A program made the translations under genes and the position numbers. DNA of 41,106 nucleotides from Gammaproteobacteria bacterium (lineage in GTDB: Bacteria; Pseudomonadota; Gammaproteobacteria; Ga0077536). The first letter of the stretch is position 1. Each line of letters starts with the position of its first letter. The stretch lies in the NCBI GenBank assembly GCA_030429865.1, contig JAUIFX010000015.1, forward strand, positions 1-41,106. Direction: 5' to 3'. The notes under the pieces are model-generated. The model was not told the origin of the DNA, did not search any database, and saw only the letters and a program-made list of their open reading frames with translations. Positions 23,996 to 31,723 of the stretch are shown piece after piece.

Positions 23996-24418
23996 ATGAA
24001 TCTCGTGCCGAGAAGACGCTTGTTCGATCTCGACGACCTGTTCGACCTGTGGGGGCCTTTGCGCGCGGCCGAACCCGCTGCGGATGCGTTCACGCCCCGC
24101 GTCGACGTCAAGGACCTCAACGATCATTACGAGATCACGGCCGAGCTGCCGGGCGTGAACAAGGATGATCTCGAGGTCAACCTGCACGACGGCGTGCTGA
24201 CCATCAGCGCGGAGACGAAGAAGGAAGACGTCGAGGAGAAAGACGGCAAGGTGATCCGCCAGGAGCGCCGCTACGGCAGGTACGTGCGCAGTTTCGACCT
24301 CGGCGGCGATATCAGGGAAGACGAGATCGAGGCCGCCTTCAAGGACGGCATCCTGACCCTGACCGCGCCCAAGCGGGCGGCGAAACCGCCGCAGGCAAAG
24401 CGCATCAAGGTCGCCTGA
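23996..24418 (+). CDS. Hsp20/alpha-crystallin small heat shock protein
   Basis: 140 residues, GGAGGG ribosome-binding site. The alpha-crystallin domain (about 35-125) contains PRVDVKDLNDHYEITAELPGVNKDDLEV, the family motif A-x-x-x-x-G-I-L-T-L (AAFKDGILTLTAPK) and a C-terminal IKV, the I-x-I/V anchor for oligomer assembly. ATP-independent holdase for unfolding proteins. It heads a cluster of CBS, UspA and HemN-like genes that resembles low-oxygen stress loci. A weak FNR-like sequence (CTGATCCCGGTCAT at 23911-23924, 7 of 10 positions) lies upstream but is not convincing alone. Confidence 0.92.
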   Translation: MNLVPRRRLFDLDDLFDLWGPLRAAEPAADAFTPRVDVKDLNDHYEITAELPGVNKDDLEVNLHDGVLTISAETKKEDVEEKDGKVIRQERRYGRYVRSFDLGGDIREDEIEAAFKDGILTLTAPKRAAKPPQAKRIKVA

Positions 24419-24434
24419 CACCGGCCTCTCGCGA

Positions 24435-24460
24435 CGGCGTGATCGTCAGCGGTCACGCCG
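24435..24460. repeat. Inverted repeat between convergent Hsp20 and CBS genes
   Basis: CGGCGTGA at 24435-24442 and TCACGCCG at 24453-24460 can form an 8-bp stem with a 10-base loop. It sits between convergent stops and may serve as a bidirectional terminator, but there is no T run on either side. Confidence 0.3.
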
Positions 24461-24500
24461 CCGCCCGCCGCCTCGCGCGGCCACGCCGCCTCGCCAGCCG

Positions 24501-24983
24501 TCAGTCGAGACCGGCCAGCCAGCGCAACAGGTCCAGCGAGGTCACCAGTCCGCGCAGGCGGTCACGCGCGACCACCGGCAGGCGGTGGACGTGCCGCTCG
24601 ACCATGAGCCGCGCAGCGACGGTGATGTCGGTATCCGGCGCAACGCTGATGACCGCCGGGCTCATGAGGTCGGCCACGGTGAGGTGATCGACACGCTCGC
24701 CGACGCTTGCGCCGATGGCCGCTCGCGCGGCGCTCGCCGCACCCGCATGGGCGAAGCCGGAAAGGTCGGTGTAATAGTCGGGCACGAGTTCGGCCTCGCT
24801 GTGCGCGGCACCGATCCGGCGCAGCACGTCGCGCGCACTGACCACCCCGACCAGCCGCCCGCCGTCGACGACCGGGACACCGCTGACATCGGCATTCGCC
24901 AGCGTGCGCTCGAGTTCGGGGACACTGCACCGCGGGGACACGGTGACGACATCGCCGCTCATCAACTCGTTGACGGTGGTCAT
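24501..24983 (-). CDS. CBS-domain pair protein (first)
   Basis: 160 residues from ATG at 24983, with AGGAGAG upstream. Two CBS motifs: NELMSGDVVTVSPRCSVPELERTLANADVSGVPVVDGGRLVGVVSARDVL and LMSPAVISVAPDTDITVAARLMVERHVHRLPVVARDRLRGLVTSLDLL, separated by a linker of about 40 residues with an aromatic DYYTDLSGF segment. Stand-alone CBS pairs usually bind adenosyl ligands and sense energy state. It is in the same strand and cluster as the second CBS gene, 205 bases downstream of it. Confidence 0.88.
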   Translation of the reverse strand: MTTVNELMSGDVVTVSPRCSVPELERTLANADVSGVPVVDGGRLVGVVSARDVLRRIGAAHSEAELVPDYYTDLSGFAHAGAASAARAAIGASVGERVDHLTVADLMSPAVISVAPDTDITVAARLMVERHVHRLPVVARDRLRGLVTSLDLLRWLAGLD

Positions 24984-25070
24984 GGACAATCTCTCCTGTA
25001 ATGGCCTTGCAAGGGGGCTGTACCGGCAAGTGGGTGCAGCGTAACGATTCGGCGGCCGGCCGGCGAGACC

Positions 25071-25100
25071 CTGCGTCACCACGCCCGCGGCGTGACGCAG
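25071..25100. repeat. Perfect 9-bp inverted repeat between the two CBS genes
   Basis: CTGCGTCAC at 25071-25079 and GTGACGCAG at 25092-25100, with CACGCC/GGCGTG able to extend or replace the inner part of the stem. It lies downstream of the second CBS gene on the minus strand. No T run follows, so terminator, operator and REP-like element are all possible. Confidence 0.45.
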
Positions 25101-25188
25101 CCGGCCGGGCCATGGGCCGGGCGAGCCCGGCGGACTCGCGCGGCCCGCCGCGCACGCGCCGTGCCCCCGGCGATGCCGGGCCGCAGGT

Positions 25189-25647
25189 TCAGACCTTGAC
25201 GCGCCGCCGCTCGCGTTCGCGGCGCTGTTCACGCGAAACGAGGTAGGCGAGCCCCGAAACCTGGTCCGAGAGGATCGCGAGCAGGTCGTCGGCCGTGACG
25301 ATACCGCTCAGTGTGCCTGCATCATCGACCACGGGCAGGCGGCGTATGCCGCGCGCGCGCATGACCTCGAGCGCATCGGCCATGCGCTCCTCGCCCTTGA
25401 TGGAGTAGAGCTCGGCGCCCATGATGTCACCGAGCGTGACCTCCTCGGGCGCGAGATCGAGTGCCATCACGGCGACGACGATATCGCGATCGGTTACCAG
25501 GCCCACCGGCACCTGCCCGGCGCTGCCCGCATCGACAACGACGACGCAGCCGACGTGCTGATCGCGCATCGCCCGTGCGGCGGTGAGTGCGCTGTCGCCA
25601 CGTGCCAGCGTGCAGACCTGTCGATGGCAGATTTCCTGGACTTTCAT
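25189..25647 (-). CDS. CBS-domain pair protein (second)
   Basis: 152 residues from ATG at 25647, chosen because GAGG lies 8 bases upstream; GTG or ATG at 25656/25653 would add two or three residues. Two CBS motifs: ICHRQVCTLARGDSALTAARAMRDQHVGCVVVVD...GLVTDRDIV and IMGAELYSIKGEERMADALEVMRARGIRRLPVVDDAGTLSGIVTADDLL. A basic tail follows (REQRRERERRRVKV). It is divergent from uspA and shares with it the 159-bp region containing a near-consensus FNR/ANR box. Confidence 0.88.
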   Translation of the reverse strand: MKVQEICHRQVCTLARGDSALTAARAMRDQHVGCVVVVDAGSAGQVPVGLVTDRDIVVAVMALDLAPEEVTLGDIMGAELYSIKGEERMADALEVMRARGIRRLPVVDDAGTLSGIVTADDLLAILSDQVSGLAYLVSREQRRERERRRVKV

Positions 25648-25709
25648 GGGCATCACCTCGCGCGAACGGCCGGGAGGTGCATACTTGCACGGGAGCGCGG
25701 CGCCGCGTG

Positions 25710-25750
25710 CTGATGCCGATCAATTCACGGTGAGCGTGGCACGCCACAAT
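25710..25750 (+). promoter_or_regulatory. FNR/ANR-type box and promoter of uspA
   Basis: CTGATGCCGATCAA at 25710-25723 matches TTGAT-N4-ATCAA at 9 of 10 positions. A minus-10-like CACAAT lies at 25745-25750, 28.5 bases from the box centre, which puts the box near -41, the class II FNR position. It is shared with the divergent CBS gene. Confidence 0.6.
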
Positions 25751-25806
25751 TCCCCTGTCGCGCGACCCACGGGCGGCGCCGGCACCCAGCACGGAGAAAG
25801 AAACCC

Positions 25807-26634
25807 ATGGCCTACAAGGATCTGCTCGTTCATCTCGACGATGCCGCCAGCAGCAGCACGCGCACACGGCTCGCTTGCGCGCTCGCGCGCAGCCACGATG
25901 CGCACCTCGTCGGCGTCTATGTCGAGCCGCCACTGCCGTCGATGCTGTTCCCCGGCGACCTGCCGGCGGCCGAGCTGATCGAGAGCGAGCTCGAGGAAGC
26001 GGCGCGCCGGCGCGAGGCGGCGCGCGCGATGTTCGAGGATGCCGCACAGGCTGCCGGCATCCGCCACGAATGGCGCCACCTCGAAGACGGACGGGTGCAC
26101 GCGCTCGCCGTATGCGCGCGCTACAGCGATCTCGTCATCGCCGGGCGGCGCGAGGACGGCGACCCGGACAGCGTGGTCGAGGTCGCGCAGGACATCGCGC
26201 TGGGCGGCGGCCGCCCGGTACTGGTCGTACCGCGCGCCTTCGACGGCGAGATCGGCCGCTCGGTGATGATCGCCTGGAACGGCAGCCGCGAGGCCGTGCG
26301 CGCAGTGCACGATGCCATGCCGTTGCTCACGCGCGCCGAACAGGTCCGTGTCCTGAGCGTCAACCCCGACACCGGAGAGGACGGCCACGGCGCGCTGCCG
26401 GGCGCGGACATCTGTGCACACCTCTCGCGCCATGACGTCAACGCGGAAGGCCTCGAGGCGCAGACGCACGGCGAGCGCGTGCCCGAGCTGCTGGTCGAGC
26501 GCGCACGCGAGTTCGGCGCCGATCTCATCGTCATGGGCGTATATGGGCATTCGCGCCTGCGCGAGCTGGTGCTCGGCGGGGTCAGCCGGCACCTCTTACG
26601 CCACACGCCGGTGCCGCTGCTGATTTCCCACTGA
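25807..26634 (+). CDS. Tandem-domain universal stress protein (UspA family)
   Basis: 275 residues with two UspA folds: the first (1-140) begins YKDLLVHLDD and has VIAGRR near its end; the second (about 150-275) begins RSVMIAWNGSREA and ends with GVYGHSRLRELVLGGVSRHLLRHTPVPLLI, the G-x2-G-x9-G-type ATP-binding motif. Only the second domain has the full motif, as is common in tandem Usps. A likely class II FNR/ANR promoter lies upstream, fitting the known induction of such proteins at low oxygen. Cytoplasmic. Confidence 0.9.
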   Translation: MAYKDLLVHLDDAASSSTRTRLACALARSHDAHLVGVYVEPPLPSMLFPGDLPAAELIESELEEAARRREAARAMFEDAAQAAGIRHEWRHLEDGRVHALAVCARYSDLVIAGRREDGDPDSVVEVAQDIALGGGRPVLVVPRAFDGEIGRSVMIAWNGSREAVRAVHDAMPLLTRAEQVRVLSVNPDTGEDGHGALPGADICAHLSRHDVNAEGLEAQTHGERVPELLVERAREFGADLIVMGVYGHSRLRELVLGGVSRHLLRHTPVPLLISH

Positions 26635-26719
26635 TGCGCCCTGCCTGCGTCGCGCCGTTGCATGTCAGCGGTCCCTGCCCGCCGCTGCCGGCTCGCGGCC
26701 AGCGGTGCCGCGGCGCGAT

Positions 26720-26760
26720 TTGACGCAGATCAGCGCGAAAGCGCAACGTCGGCGCAGAAT
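26720..26760 (+). promoter_or_regulatory. FNR/ANR-type box and promoter of the HemN-like gene
   Basis: TTGACGCAGATCAG at 26720-26733 matches the FNR consensus at 8 of 10 positions. CAGAAT at 26755-26760 is the likely minus-10, again 28.5 bases from the box centre, the same geometry as at uspA. Confidence 0.5.
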
Positions 26761-26793
26761 GACTCCGCCCGCGCACAGGAGCGGGCGTGCCGC

Positions 26794-26898
26794 GTGAGCC
26801 AGATGATGCTGCTTCCGATCGTCCATCCCGTCCGCCGTTGCCGCATCCTCGTATTGCCGGCGCCGAACCACGCCCGGCTCGCGGAGCTTGCGCGTTGA
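26794..26898 (+). CDS. Possible 34-residue leader peptide coupled to the HemN-like gene
   Basis: GTG start at 26794 (or ATG at 26803) after AGGAG at 26777; the TGA at 26896-26898 overlaps the ATG of the HemN-like gene (TGATG). The short product (MMLLPIVHPVRRCRILVLP...) is not recognised. Translational coupling is possible, but such a short frame can arise by chance in G+C-rich DNA. Confidence 0.2.
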   Translation: MSQMMLLPIVHPVRRCRILVLPAPNHARLAELAR

Positions 26899-28136
26899 TG
26901 CTCTTCGAGCAACTCGCCGGCACACCGACCGGCACGGTGCAGGAGCAGGGCGTGACCGATCGCTTCGCGCAGGCGATGGAGTTCAGCAACGCAGCCCTGA
27001 TCCCACCGGAGATCGTCCTCGAAGCCCGCCTCGAATCGCTCGCGGCGCCCGGCAGCGGCGACATGCTGGGCCGTGATTGCGCCTTCCGCCTCGACGGCGC
27101 CCATGACGATCGGCACATCGGTGGCTGCGCCTTCTACTTCGGGGGCATGAGCGACGCGGCGGTGCCGACGCGCCTCGGCGCCGCCGAGACCGTGCTCGAT
27201 CGCGCCTCCGCCCTGGGCGCACGCGAAGCGCCACGGCTCGCGGCCCTGGGCTGCGACGACGACCCGTGGCGCCATTGCAGCACGCTGGCGCGTGCCGATT
27301 TTGCCGAGCTGCTGCTGATCGTCGACGGCAGCGGTGATGCCGCCGCGCAGCGCCGCAACTTCCTCCAGGGGCGAGATGAATGCGCGCGTCTCGTGCAGCG
27401 CCCGCCCGGCTGGATCCTGGGATTGAGCGATCGCCTGCAACTCGCCGCCACGCCCGCTGGCCGCGCACAGGTGGCGGCGCTGCTCGACGGCCTGCTCGCC
27501 GCCGTCGACGGTGTTTACCTGCTGCCGTTGCTGCTCGCCGGCGAAGCTGGAACCGTCGAACGCGCCAGCAGTTCCGAACTGCTGTTCGACGGGCTCGCCG
27601 GGCAGCTTGCCGAAGCCGGGCTGCGGCGTGCCGCGCCCGGTCTTTACCTCGCTTCCGACCGCCTGCACCGAACCGCCGGCGCGCCGCTACTGATGCGCCT
27701 GTTGGCCAGCCAGCGCAACGGCGATTACATCGGTGTCGGGCCGCTCGCGGTCAGTCGCATCGATCGCATGCGCTTTCGCAACTGGGCGGACACGAGCACC
27801 TACCGGGACCGGATTGACGCCCGTGGCCACGGCATTGCACAGAGCTGGACGCCGACCGCACACGAGGCCCTGTGCACGGAGTTGCTCGCCGCGCTCGCCC
27901 TCGGCGAAACGGTCGACCTGCGCTCGCTGGCGGCCCGCCACCAGCTCACGCGGCCGGCTTACCTCGAGCAGTTGCAGCGCTGCAGCGCGACACTCGTCGA
28001 GCTCGGTGCGGTTCGCCGGCTGGGTGCGCTGACTCTCTACGTACCACCCTCCAGCGACGTTCATTTCGCCCGCCTGGTCGCCGCGCTGAACGCGCTACGC
28101 ACGCGAATGGATGCCGTCACGCTGCGTCTGGTCTGA
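26898..28136 (+). CDS. HemN-like protein lacking the radical-SAM cysteine motif
   Basis: 412 residues from ATG at 26898. The C-terminal half follows the order of oxygen-independent coproporphyrinogen III oxidase (HemN): LAEAGLRRAAPGLYLASD, GDYIGVGPLAVSRI (HemN has V-G-I-G-M-G-A-I-S), RFRNWADTSTYRDRIDARGHGI, then a helical AHEALCTELLAALALGETVDL. The N-terminal half lacks a CxxxCxxC motif; its cysteines are scattered (GRDCAF, IGGCAF). It therefore cannot bind the usual 4Fe-4S cluster and is unlikely to be an oxidase. Real HemN genes are FNR/ANR targets, and this one has an FNR-type box. Function unknown; the family assignment rests on motif order only. Confidence 0.55.
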   Translation: MLFEQLAGTPTGTVQEQGVTDRFAQAMEFSNAALIPPEIVLEARLESLAAPGSGDMLGRDCAFRLDGAHDDRHIGGCAFYFGGMSDAAVPTRLGAAETVLDRASALGAREAPRLAALGCDDDPWRHCSTLARADFAELLLIVDGSGDAAAQRRNFLQGRDECARLVQRPPGWILGLSDRLQLAATPAGRAQVAALLDGLLAAVDGVYLLPLLLAGEAGTVERASSSELLFDGLAGQLAEAGLRRAAPGLYLASDRLHRTAGAPLLMRLLASQRNGDYIGVGPLAVSRIDRMRFRNWADTSTYRDRIDARGHGIAQSWTPTAHEALCTELLAALALGETVDLRSLAARHQLTRPAYLEQLQRCSATLVELGAVRRLGALTLYVPPSSDVHFARLVAALNALRTRMDAVTLRLV

Positions 28137-28341
28137 GACGCACGGCGCCGCGCTGGCAATCCGGCCTGCACCGGCCACGGCATCCTCAGACTGCGAAACC
28201 CTCCACGAAACTGGCGCCCTCACCGTGCCGTAGACCACCGCGGGCGCGTGCCGCTCCTGTTTATACTGCGACGACACGGCGCTTCCCGCACGCCGCGTGG
28301 CGCCGCCCCGTTCAAGCAACAACATACCAAGGAGGGTTTGC

Positions 28342-29268
28342 ATGGCGCCGCGCATTCTTTGTCTCGTTCTCGCTACCGCCAGCTTGGGCGCTGCGGACAC
28401 TGGCGCAGCAACCGTCGGTGACGCGAGTTTCCTCGCCTGGACCCGCTTCATCGCCGCCGGCCTCGTGCGCGAGGATCGCCAGACCGGCTCGCGCACGACG
28501 TTCTTCGACACGCCGCAGGTCACCCGTGACGCGTTCGCCAACAGCGAGCTGCTGCTCCCCGACGACTGGTCGGTCGTCGTCGATGCCCGGACACGTCCCG
28601 GCATCGCACCGGTCGCGACCAGCCGCGTGCACGTCGGCCGTGAGAATGCCGTATCTCCCCGCCTGAATGGCACCGCGCAGAGCGAGATCCGCTATGACGT
28701 CTCGCTGCGACGGAATAGTGCTTATGTCCAGGGTAGTTATACCGTGCCGGTACACTTCCTGGGCACCATCAGCGGTTCGATCCAGATCCATGACCCGCCG
28801 ATCAACGACCCGAATGCCAATGGCGTATTCCGCGCGGGCATGGGCGCGACCACCTCGTCGCTGCTCGCCATCCAAGGTACCCAGCAGACGCCCGGGATCT
28901 ACGAGGTCGTACGCACCGCGCTGAACGATCCCTCGATGACGCTCGACAGCTCAATCGTCAGCAACCGGCGCGACATCAGCTGGACGGCCGATTTCACCTG
29001 CACGGCGACGAGCGGCTGCGAAACGGTGCGCGTGTTTCTCCAGACCTACGCCACGTCATCGCTCCAATCCGCAGTGCTGAACCGCTCGGTGACGGCCTTC
29101 GCGCTGGCCGATCCGATCATCACCATCGACGCGGCGTTCGCCGACGAGTTTTCCGTCGTGGTCAGTCCCAACGTGGTGCCGTTGCCGGCCAGCGCATGGC
29201 TGCTGCTCGGCGCCGGCGGCACGCTCGCGGCGTACACGCGGCGGCGCCGAGCCGGGCGCGCCGGCTGA
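28342..29268 (+). CDS. Secreted VPLPA-CTERM sorting-signal protein
   Basis: 308 residues from ATG at 28342 after AAGGAGG. Signal peptide at the N-terminus (LCLVLATASLGAADTGA). The mature part is Ser/Thr- and Asn-rich beta structure with one Cys pair (FTCTATSGCE). The C-terminus is VPLPASAWLLLGAGGTLAAY followed by TRRRR: the VPLPA motif, one membrane helix and a basic cluster of exosortase-type sorting signals. Such proteins are exported, cleaved and attached to the surface or exopolysaccharide. No exosortase gene is in the window. A strong terminator follows its stop. Confidence 0.85.
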   Translation: MAPRILCLVLATASLGAADTGAATVGDASFLAWTRFIAAGLVREDRQTGSRTTFFDTPQVTRDAFANSELLLPDDWSVVVDARTRPGIAPVATSRVHVGRENAVSPRLNGTAQSEIRYDVSLRRNSAYVQGSYTVPVHFLGTISGSIQIHDPPINDPNANGVFRAGMGATTSSLLAIQGTQQTPGIYEVVRTALNDPSMTLDSSIVSNRRDISWTADFTCTATSGCETVRVFLQTYATSSLQSAVLNRSVTAFALADPIITIDAAFADEFSVVVSPNVVPLPASAWLLLGAGGTLAAYTRRRRAGRAG

Positions 29269-29282
29269 CCCCCTGGGCGTAC

Positions 29283-29316
29283 CCCGCGCGGCGAGCGTGC
29301 CGCGCGGGTTCGCTTT
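29283..29316 (+). terminator. Rho-independent terminator after the VPLPA-CTERM gene
   Basis: Perfect 10-bp stem CCCGCGCGGC / GCCGCGCGGG with a 6-base loop, followed by TTCGCTTT on the plus strand. It lies between the convergent stops of the VPLPA gene and leuA. Confidence 0.75.
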
Positions 29317-29321
29317 GCGGC

Positions 29322-31001
29322 TCAGGCCGCCAGCCCGGCCTCGACCGAGAGCGGCTGGTTGACCGCGCTGAGGATGGCGCGCAGCGAGGCCTCGACGATG
29401 TCGCTGCTCTTACCGACACCGCAGTAGCGGCGGCCGTCGATGTTGAGCTGGATGTAGGTCACGGCATCGGCACCGGCGCCGTCGGCCTGGCTCAACGTAT
29501 GCTCCGAATACTCGACGAGCACGATCTGCTTGCCGGTATGCTGTTCGAGGGCGTTGACGAACGCACCGACCACGCCCGAGGCCGTGCCGCGCAAGGTCAC
29601 GCTGCGGCCGTTTTCGAGCAGCGTCGCAGCGAGACTGTCCTCGTTGTGCTCGCGCGAGAGCTGGTAGGCTGTCAGCTCGAACGGCTGCTGTTCGCCGAAG
29701 TACTGCGCGCGGAACAGCTCGACGATCTTGGCCGGCGAGACCTCGCTCGCCGAGTCCTCGGCGTACTTCTGCACCACGGCACTGAAATCGATCTGCAGCC
29801 AGCGCGGGATCTGCAGCCCCTCCGCCTGCTCGAGAACGTAGGCCACGCCGCCCTTGCCGGACTGGCTGTTGATTCGGATGACCTCCTGGTAGGTGCGCCC
29901 GAGGTCGGCCGGGTCGATGGGCAGGTAGGCGACATCCCAGGCGTCGTCGGGCTGACGCTTGCCGAGGCACTTCTTGATCGCGTCCTGGTGGCTGCCGGAA
30001 AACGCCGTGAACACCAGCTCGCCGGCGTAGGGGTGACGCGGGTGCAGCGGGATCTGCGTGCATGCCGTGACGCAACGGATGATTTCGTCCATGTTGGAAA
30101 AATCGAGCTTCGGATCGACGCCCTGGCTGTAGAGGTTCATCGCCATGGTGACGATGTCCATGTTGCCGGTGCGCTCGCCGTTACCGAGCAGGGTGCCCTC
30201 GACACGATCCGCGCCGGCCATGACGGCGAGCTCGGCCGCGGCCACCGCGCAGCCGCGGTCGTTGTGGGTGTGCAGCGAGAGGATGACCGCCTCGCGGTTG
30301 GCGAAATGACGCGCCATCCATTCGATCTGGTCGGCGTAGATGTTCGGCGTGGCCATTTCGACCGTCGACGGCAGGTTGATGATGCACGGCTTCTCGGCGC
30401 TCGCCTCCCATACCTCGAGCACGGCGTCGCAGACCTCGACGGCGTAGTCGAGTTCGGTGCCGGTGAAACTCTCGGGCGAGTACTCGAGCACCCACTCGGT
30501 CTCCGGATGACGGTCGACCGCTTCCTTGACCATGCGCGCACCGTTCACGGCAATGGTCTTGACGCCCTCGCGGTCGAGCGAGAAGACGTCGCGGCGCTGC
30601 ACGGTGGAGGTCGAGTTGTAGAGATGCAGGATCGCGCGCTTGACGCCCTTGAGCGCTTCGAAGGACCGCTCGATGAGCTCGGGGCGCGCCTGGGTCAGCA
30701 CCTGGACCGTGACGTCGTCCGGAATCATGCCCTCATCGATGAGGCGGCGGCAGAAATCGAAGTCCGGCTGCGAGGCCGCCGGGAAGCCGATTTCGATTTC
30801 CTTGAAGCCCACCTTGACCAGCAGTTTGAACAGCTCGAGTTTCTGCGCCACGTTCATCGGCTCGATGAGCGCCTGGTTGCCGTCGCGAAGATCGACGCTG
30901 CACCAGCGCGGCGCCTGCTCGATGACCCGGTCGGGCCAGGTGCGGTCACGCATGTCGATGGGCGTGAAGGGGCGGTACTTGCGGTGGTCGAAACTGTTCA
31001 T
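29322..31001 (-). CDS. leuA: 2-isopropylmalate synthase (long LeuA type)
   Basis: 559 residues. First committed step of leucine synthesis: condenses acetyl-CoA with 2-oxoisovalerate. The HMGL-like barrel shows WCSVDLRDGNQALIEPM at the metal site and HTHNDRGCAVAAAELAVMAGADRVEGTLLGNGERTGN, with both metal-binding His in HTH. The C-terminal ~130 residues form the LeuA regulatory domain (LRGTASGVVGAFVNALEQ..., YIQLNIDGRRYCGVG). The N-terminal FDHRKYRPFTPIDMRDRTWPD and length (about 560) mark the actinobacterial/proteobacterial LeuA2 type. It is divergent from an Lrp-family regulator, and its leader contains a GGATGC-type hairpin. Confidence 0.95.
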   Translation of the reverse strand: MNSFDHRKYRPFTPIDMRDRTWPDRVIEQAPRWCSVDLRDGNQALIEPMNVAQKLELFKLLVKVGFKEIEIGFPAASQPDFDFCRRLIDEGMIPDDVTVQVLTQARPELIERSFEALKGVKRAILHLYNSTSTVQRRDVFSLDREGVKTIAVNGARMVKEAVDRHPETEWVLEYSPESFTGTELDYAVEVCDAVLEVWEASAEKPCIINLPSTVEMATPNIYADQIEWMARHFANREAVILSLHTHNDRGCAVAAAELAVMAGADRVEGTLLGNGERTGNMDIVTMAMNLYSQGVDPKLDFSNMDEIIRCVTACTQIPLHPRHPYAGELVFTAFSGSHQDAIKKCLGKRQPDDAWDVAYLPIDPADLGRTYQEVIRINSQSGKGGVAYVLEQAEGLQIPRWLQIDFSAVVQKYAEDSASEVSPAKIVELFRAQYFGEQQPFELTAYQLSREHNEDSLAATLLENGRSVTLRGTASGVVGAFVNALEQHTGKQIVLVEYSEHTLSQADGAGADAVTYIQLNIDGRRYCGVGKSSDIVEASLRAILSAVNQPLSVEAGLAA

Positions 31002-31034
31002 GGTGGAAACATCCGGTTGTGCTCAGGTACGGAA

Positions 31035-31062
31035 CGGATGCCGGCCGCGGGCGGCGCATCCG
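31035..31062 (-). promoter_or_regulatory. Hairpin in the leuA leader
   Basis: CGGATGC at 31035-31041 and GCATCCG at 31056-31062 form a 7-bp stem in the 5' region of leuA, 34 bases before the start codon. A minus-10-like TATCAT lies at 31078-31073 on the minus strand, without a good minus-35. No leucine-rich leader peptide and no T run are seen, so attenuation is not established. Confidence 0.25.
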
Positions 31063-31125
31063 ACGTGGGGAAATGATACGCGTCCGGGCTGAGGGAATGA
31101 TTGCAAATTCGCCACCGATATCAAG

Positions 31126-31162
31126 TTTTTCTGCAGCAATTCCCTAATTCATGTTCTATTAT
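31126..31162 (+). promoter_or_regulatory. AT-rich divergent leuA-lrp promoter region
   Basis: The tract from about 31107 to 31165 is clearly richer in A and T than its surroundings and includes TATTAT at 31157-31162, a good minus-10 for the lrp-type gene 32 bases downstream. Lrp proteins bind AT-rich degenerate sites, so autoregulation and control of leuA are plausible. Confidence 0.35.
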
Positions 31163-31193
31163 TGGCGATTATCACCAACACCCTGCGCCTTAC

Positions 31194-31703
31194 ATGAACA
31201 GCTCCACCGCCCGGCCGGCGCCGCTCAAGCTCGACCGCACCGATCGGCGTATCCTCGCGCTGATGCAGGCGAACGGCCGCATCAGCAACCTCGAACTCGC
31301 CGAGGCGGTCGGACTCTCGCCCACGCCCTGCTCGCGGCGGGTCAAGCGCCTCGAGGAATCGGGCCTGATCGAGCGCCACGTGACCCTGCTCAACCAGCAG
31401 CGGCTCGGGCTCAACATCACCGCGGTGATCGGCATCACCATGGACCGGCACACGCCCGAGCGTTTCGAGAACTTCGAGCGCGAGGTCAGCGCCTATCCCG
31501 AAGTCGTCGAATGCTCGATCGTGACCGGGCAGAGTGCCGACTACCTGCTCAAGGCCGTCCTGCCCGACATGACCTACTACGAGGAATTCCTGCTCGGCCG
31601 CCTGACCCGCATCGAGGGGGTGACCGGCGTGCACTCGAGCTTCGTGCTGCGCAAGGTCATCGCGCGCACCGAGTTACCGCTCGATCACATCGGCGGCGCC
31701 TGA
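31194..31703 (+). CDS. Lrp/AsnC family transcriptional regulator
   Basis: 169 residues from ATG at 31194. The N-terminal HTH (KLDRTDRRILALMQANGRISNLELAEAVGLSPTPCSRRVKRLEESG, about 12-57) is the Lrp signature, followed by the RAM/AsnC ligand-binding and oligomerisation domain (VVECSIVTGQSADYLLKAVLPDMTYYEEFL, about 90-150). It is divergent from leuA and is probably its regulator, responding to leucine or another amino acid. The typical length (about 165) and GLSPTPCSRR match true Lrp more than AsnC. Confidence 0.9.
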   Translation: MNSSTARPAPLKLDRTDRRILALMQANGRISNLELAEAVGLSPTPCSRRVKRLEESGLIERHVTLLNQQRLGLNITAVIGITMDRHTPERFENFEREVSAYPEVVECSIVTGQSADYLLKAVLPDMTYYEEFLLGRLTRIEGVTGVHSSFVLRKVIARTELPLDHIGGA

Positions 31704-31712
31704 GCGCCGCCG
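31691..31712. terminator. Possible bidirectional terminator between lrp and the SlyD-like gene
   Basis: A 9-bp stem CGGCGGCGC / GCGCCGCCG with a 4-base loop containing the lrp stop codon. Only 20 bases separate the convergent stops. No T run follows, so this is weak evidence. Confidence 0.3.
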
Positions 31713-31723
31713 TGGGAGCGTCT

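Noticed and set aside
29196-31076. Long plus-strand frame antisense to leuA (626 codons) and similar long antisense frames, for example opposite 850-2268, 7333-9234 and 13547-15691
   Set aside because: Shadow frames produced by strong third-position G/C bias; the opposite strands encode clear, complete family members.
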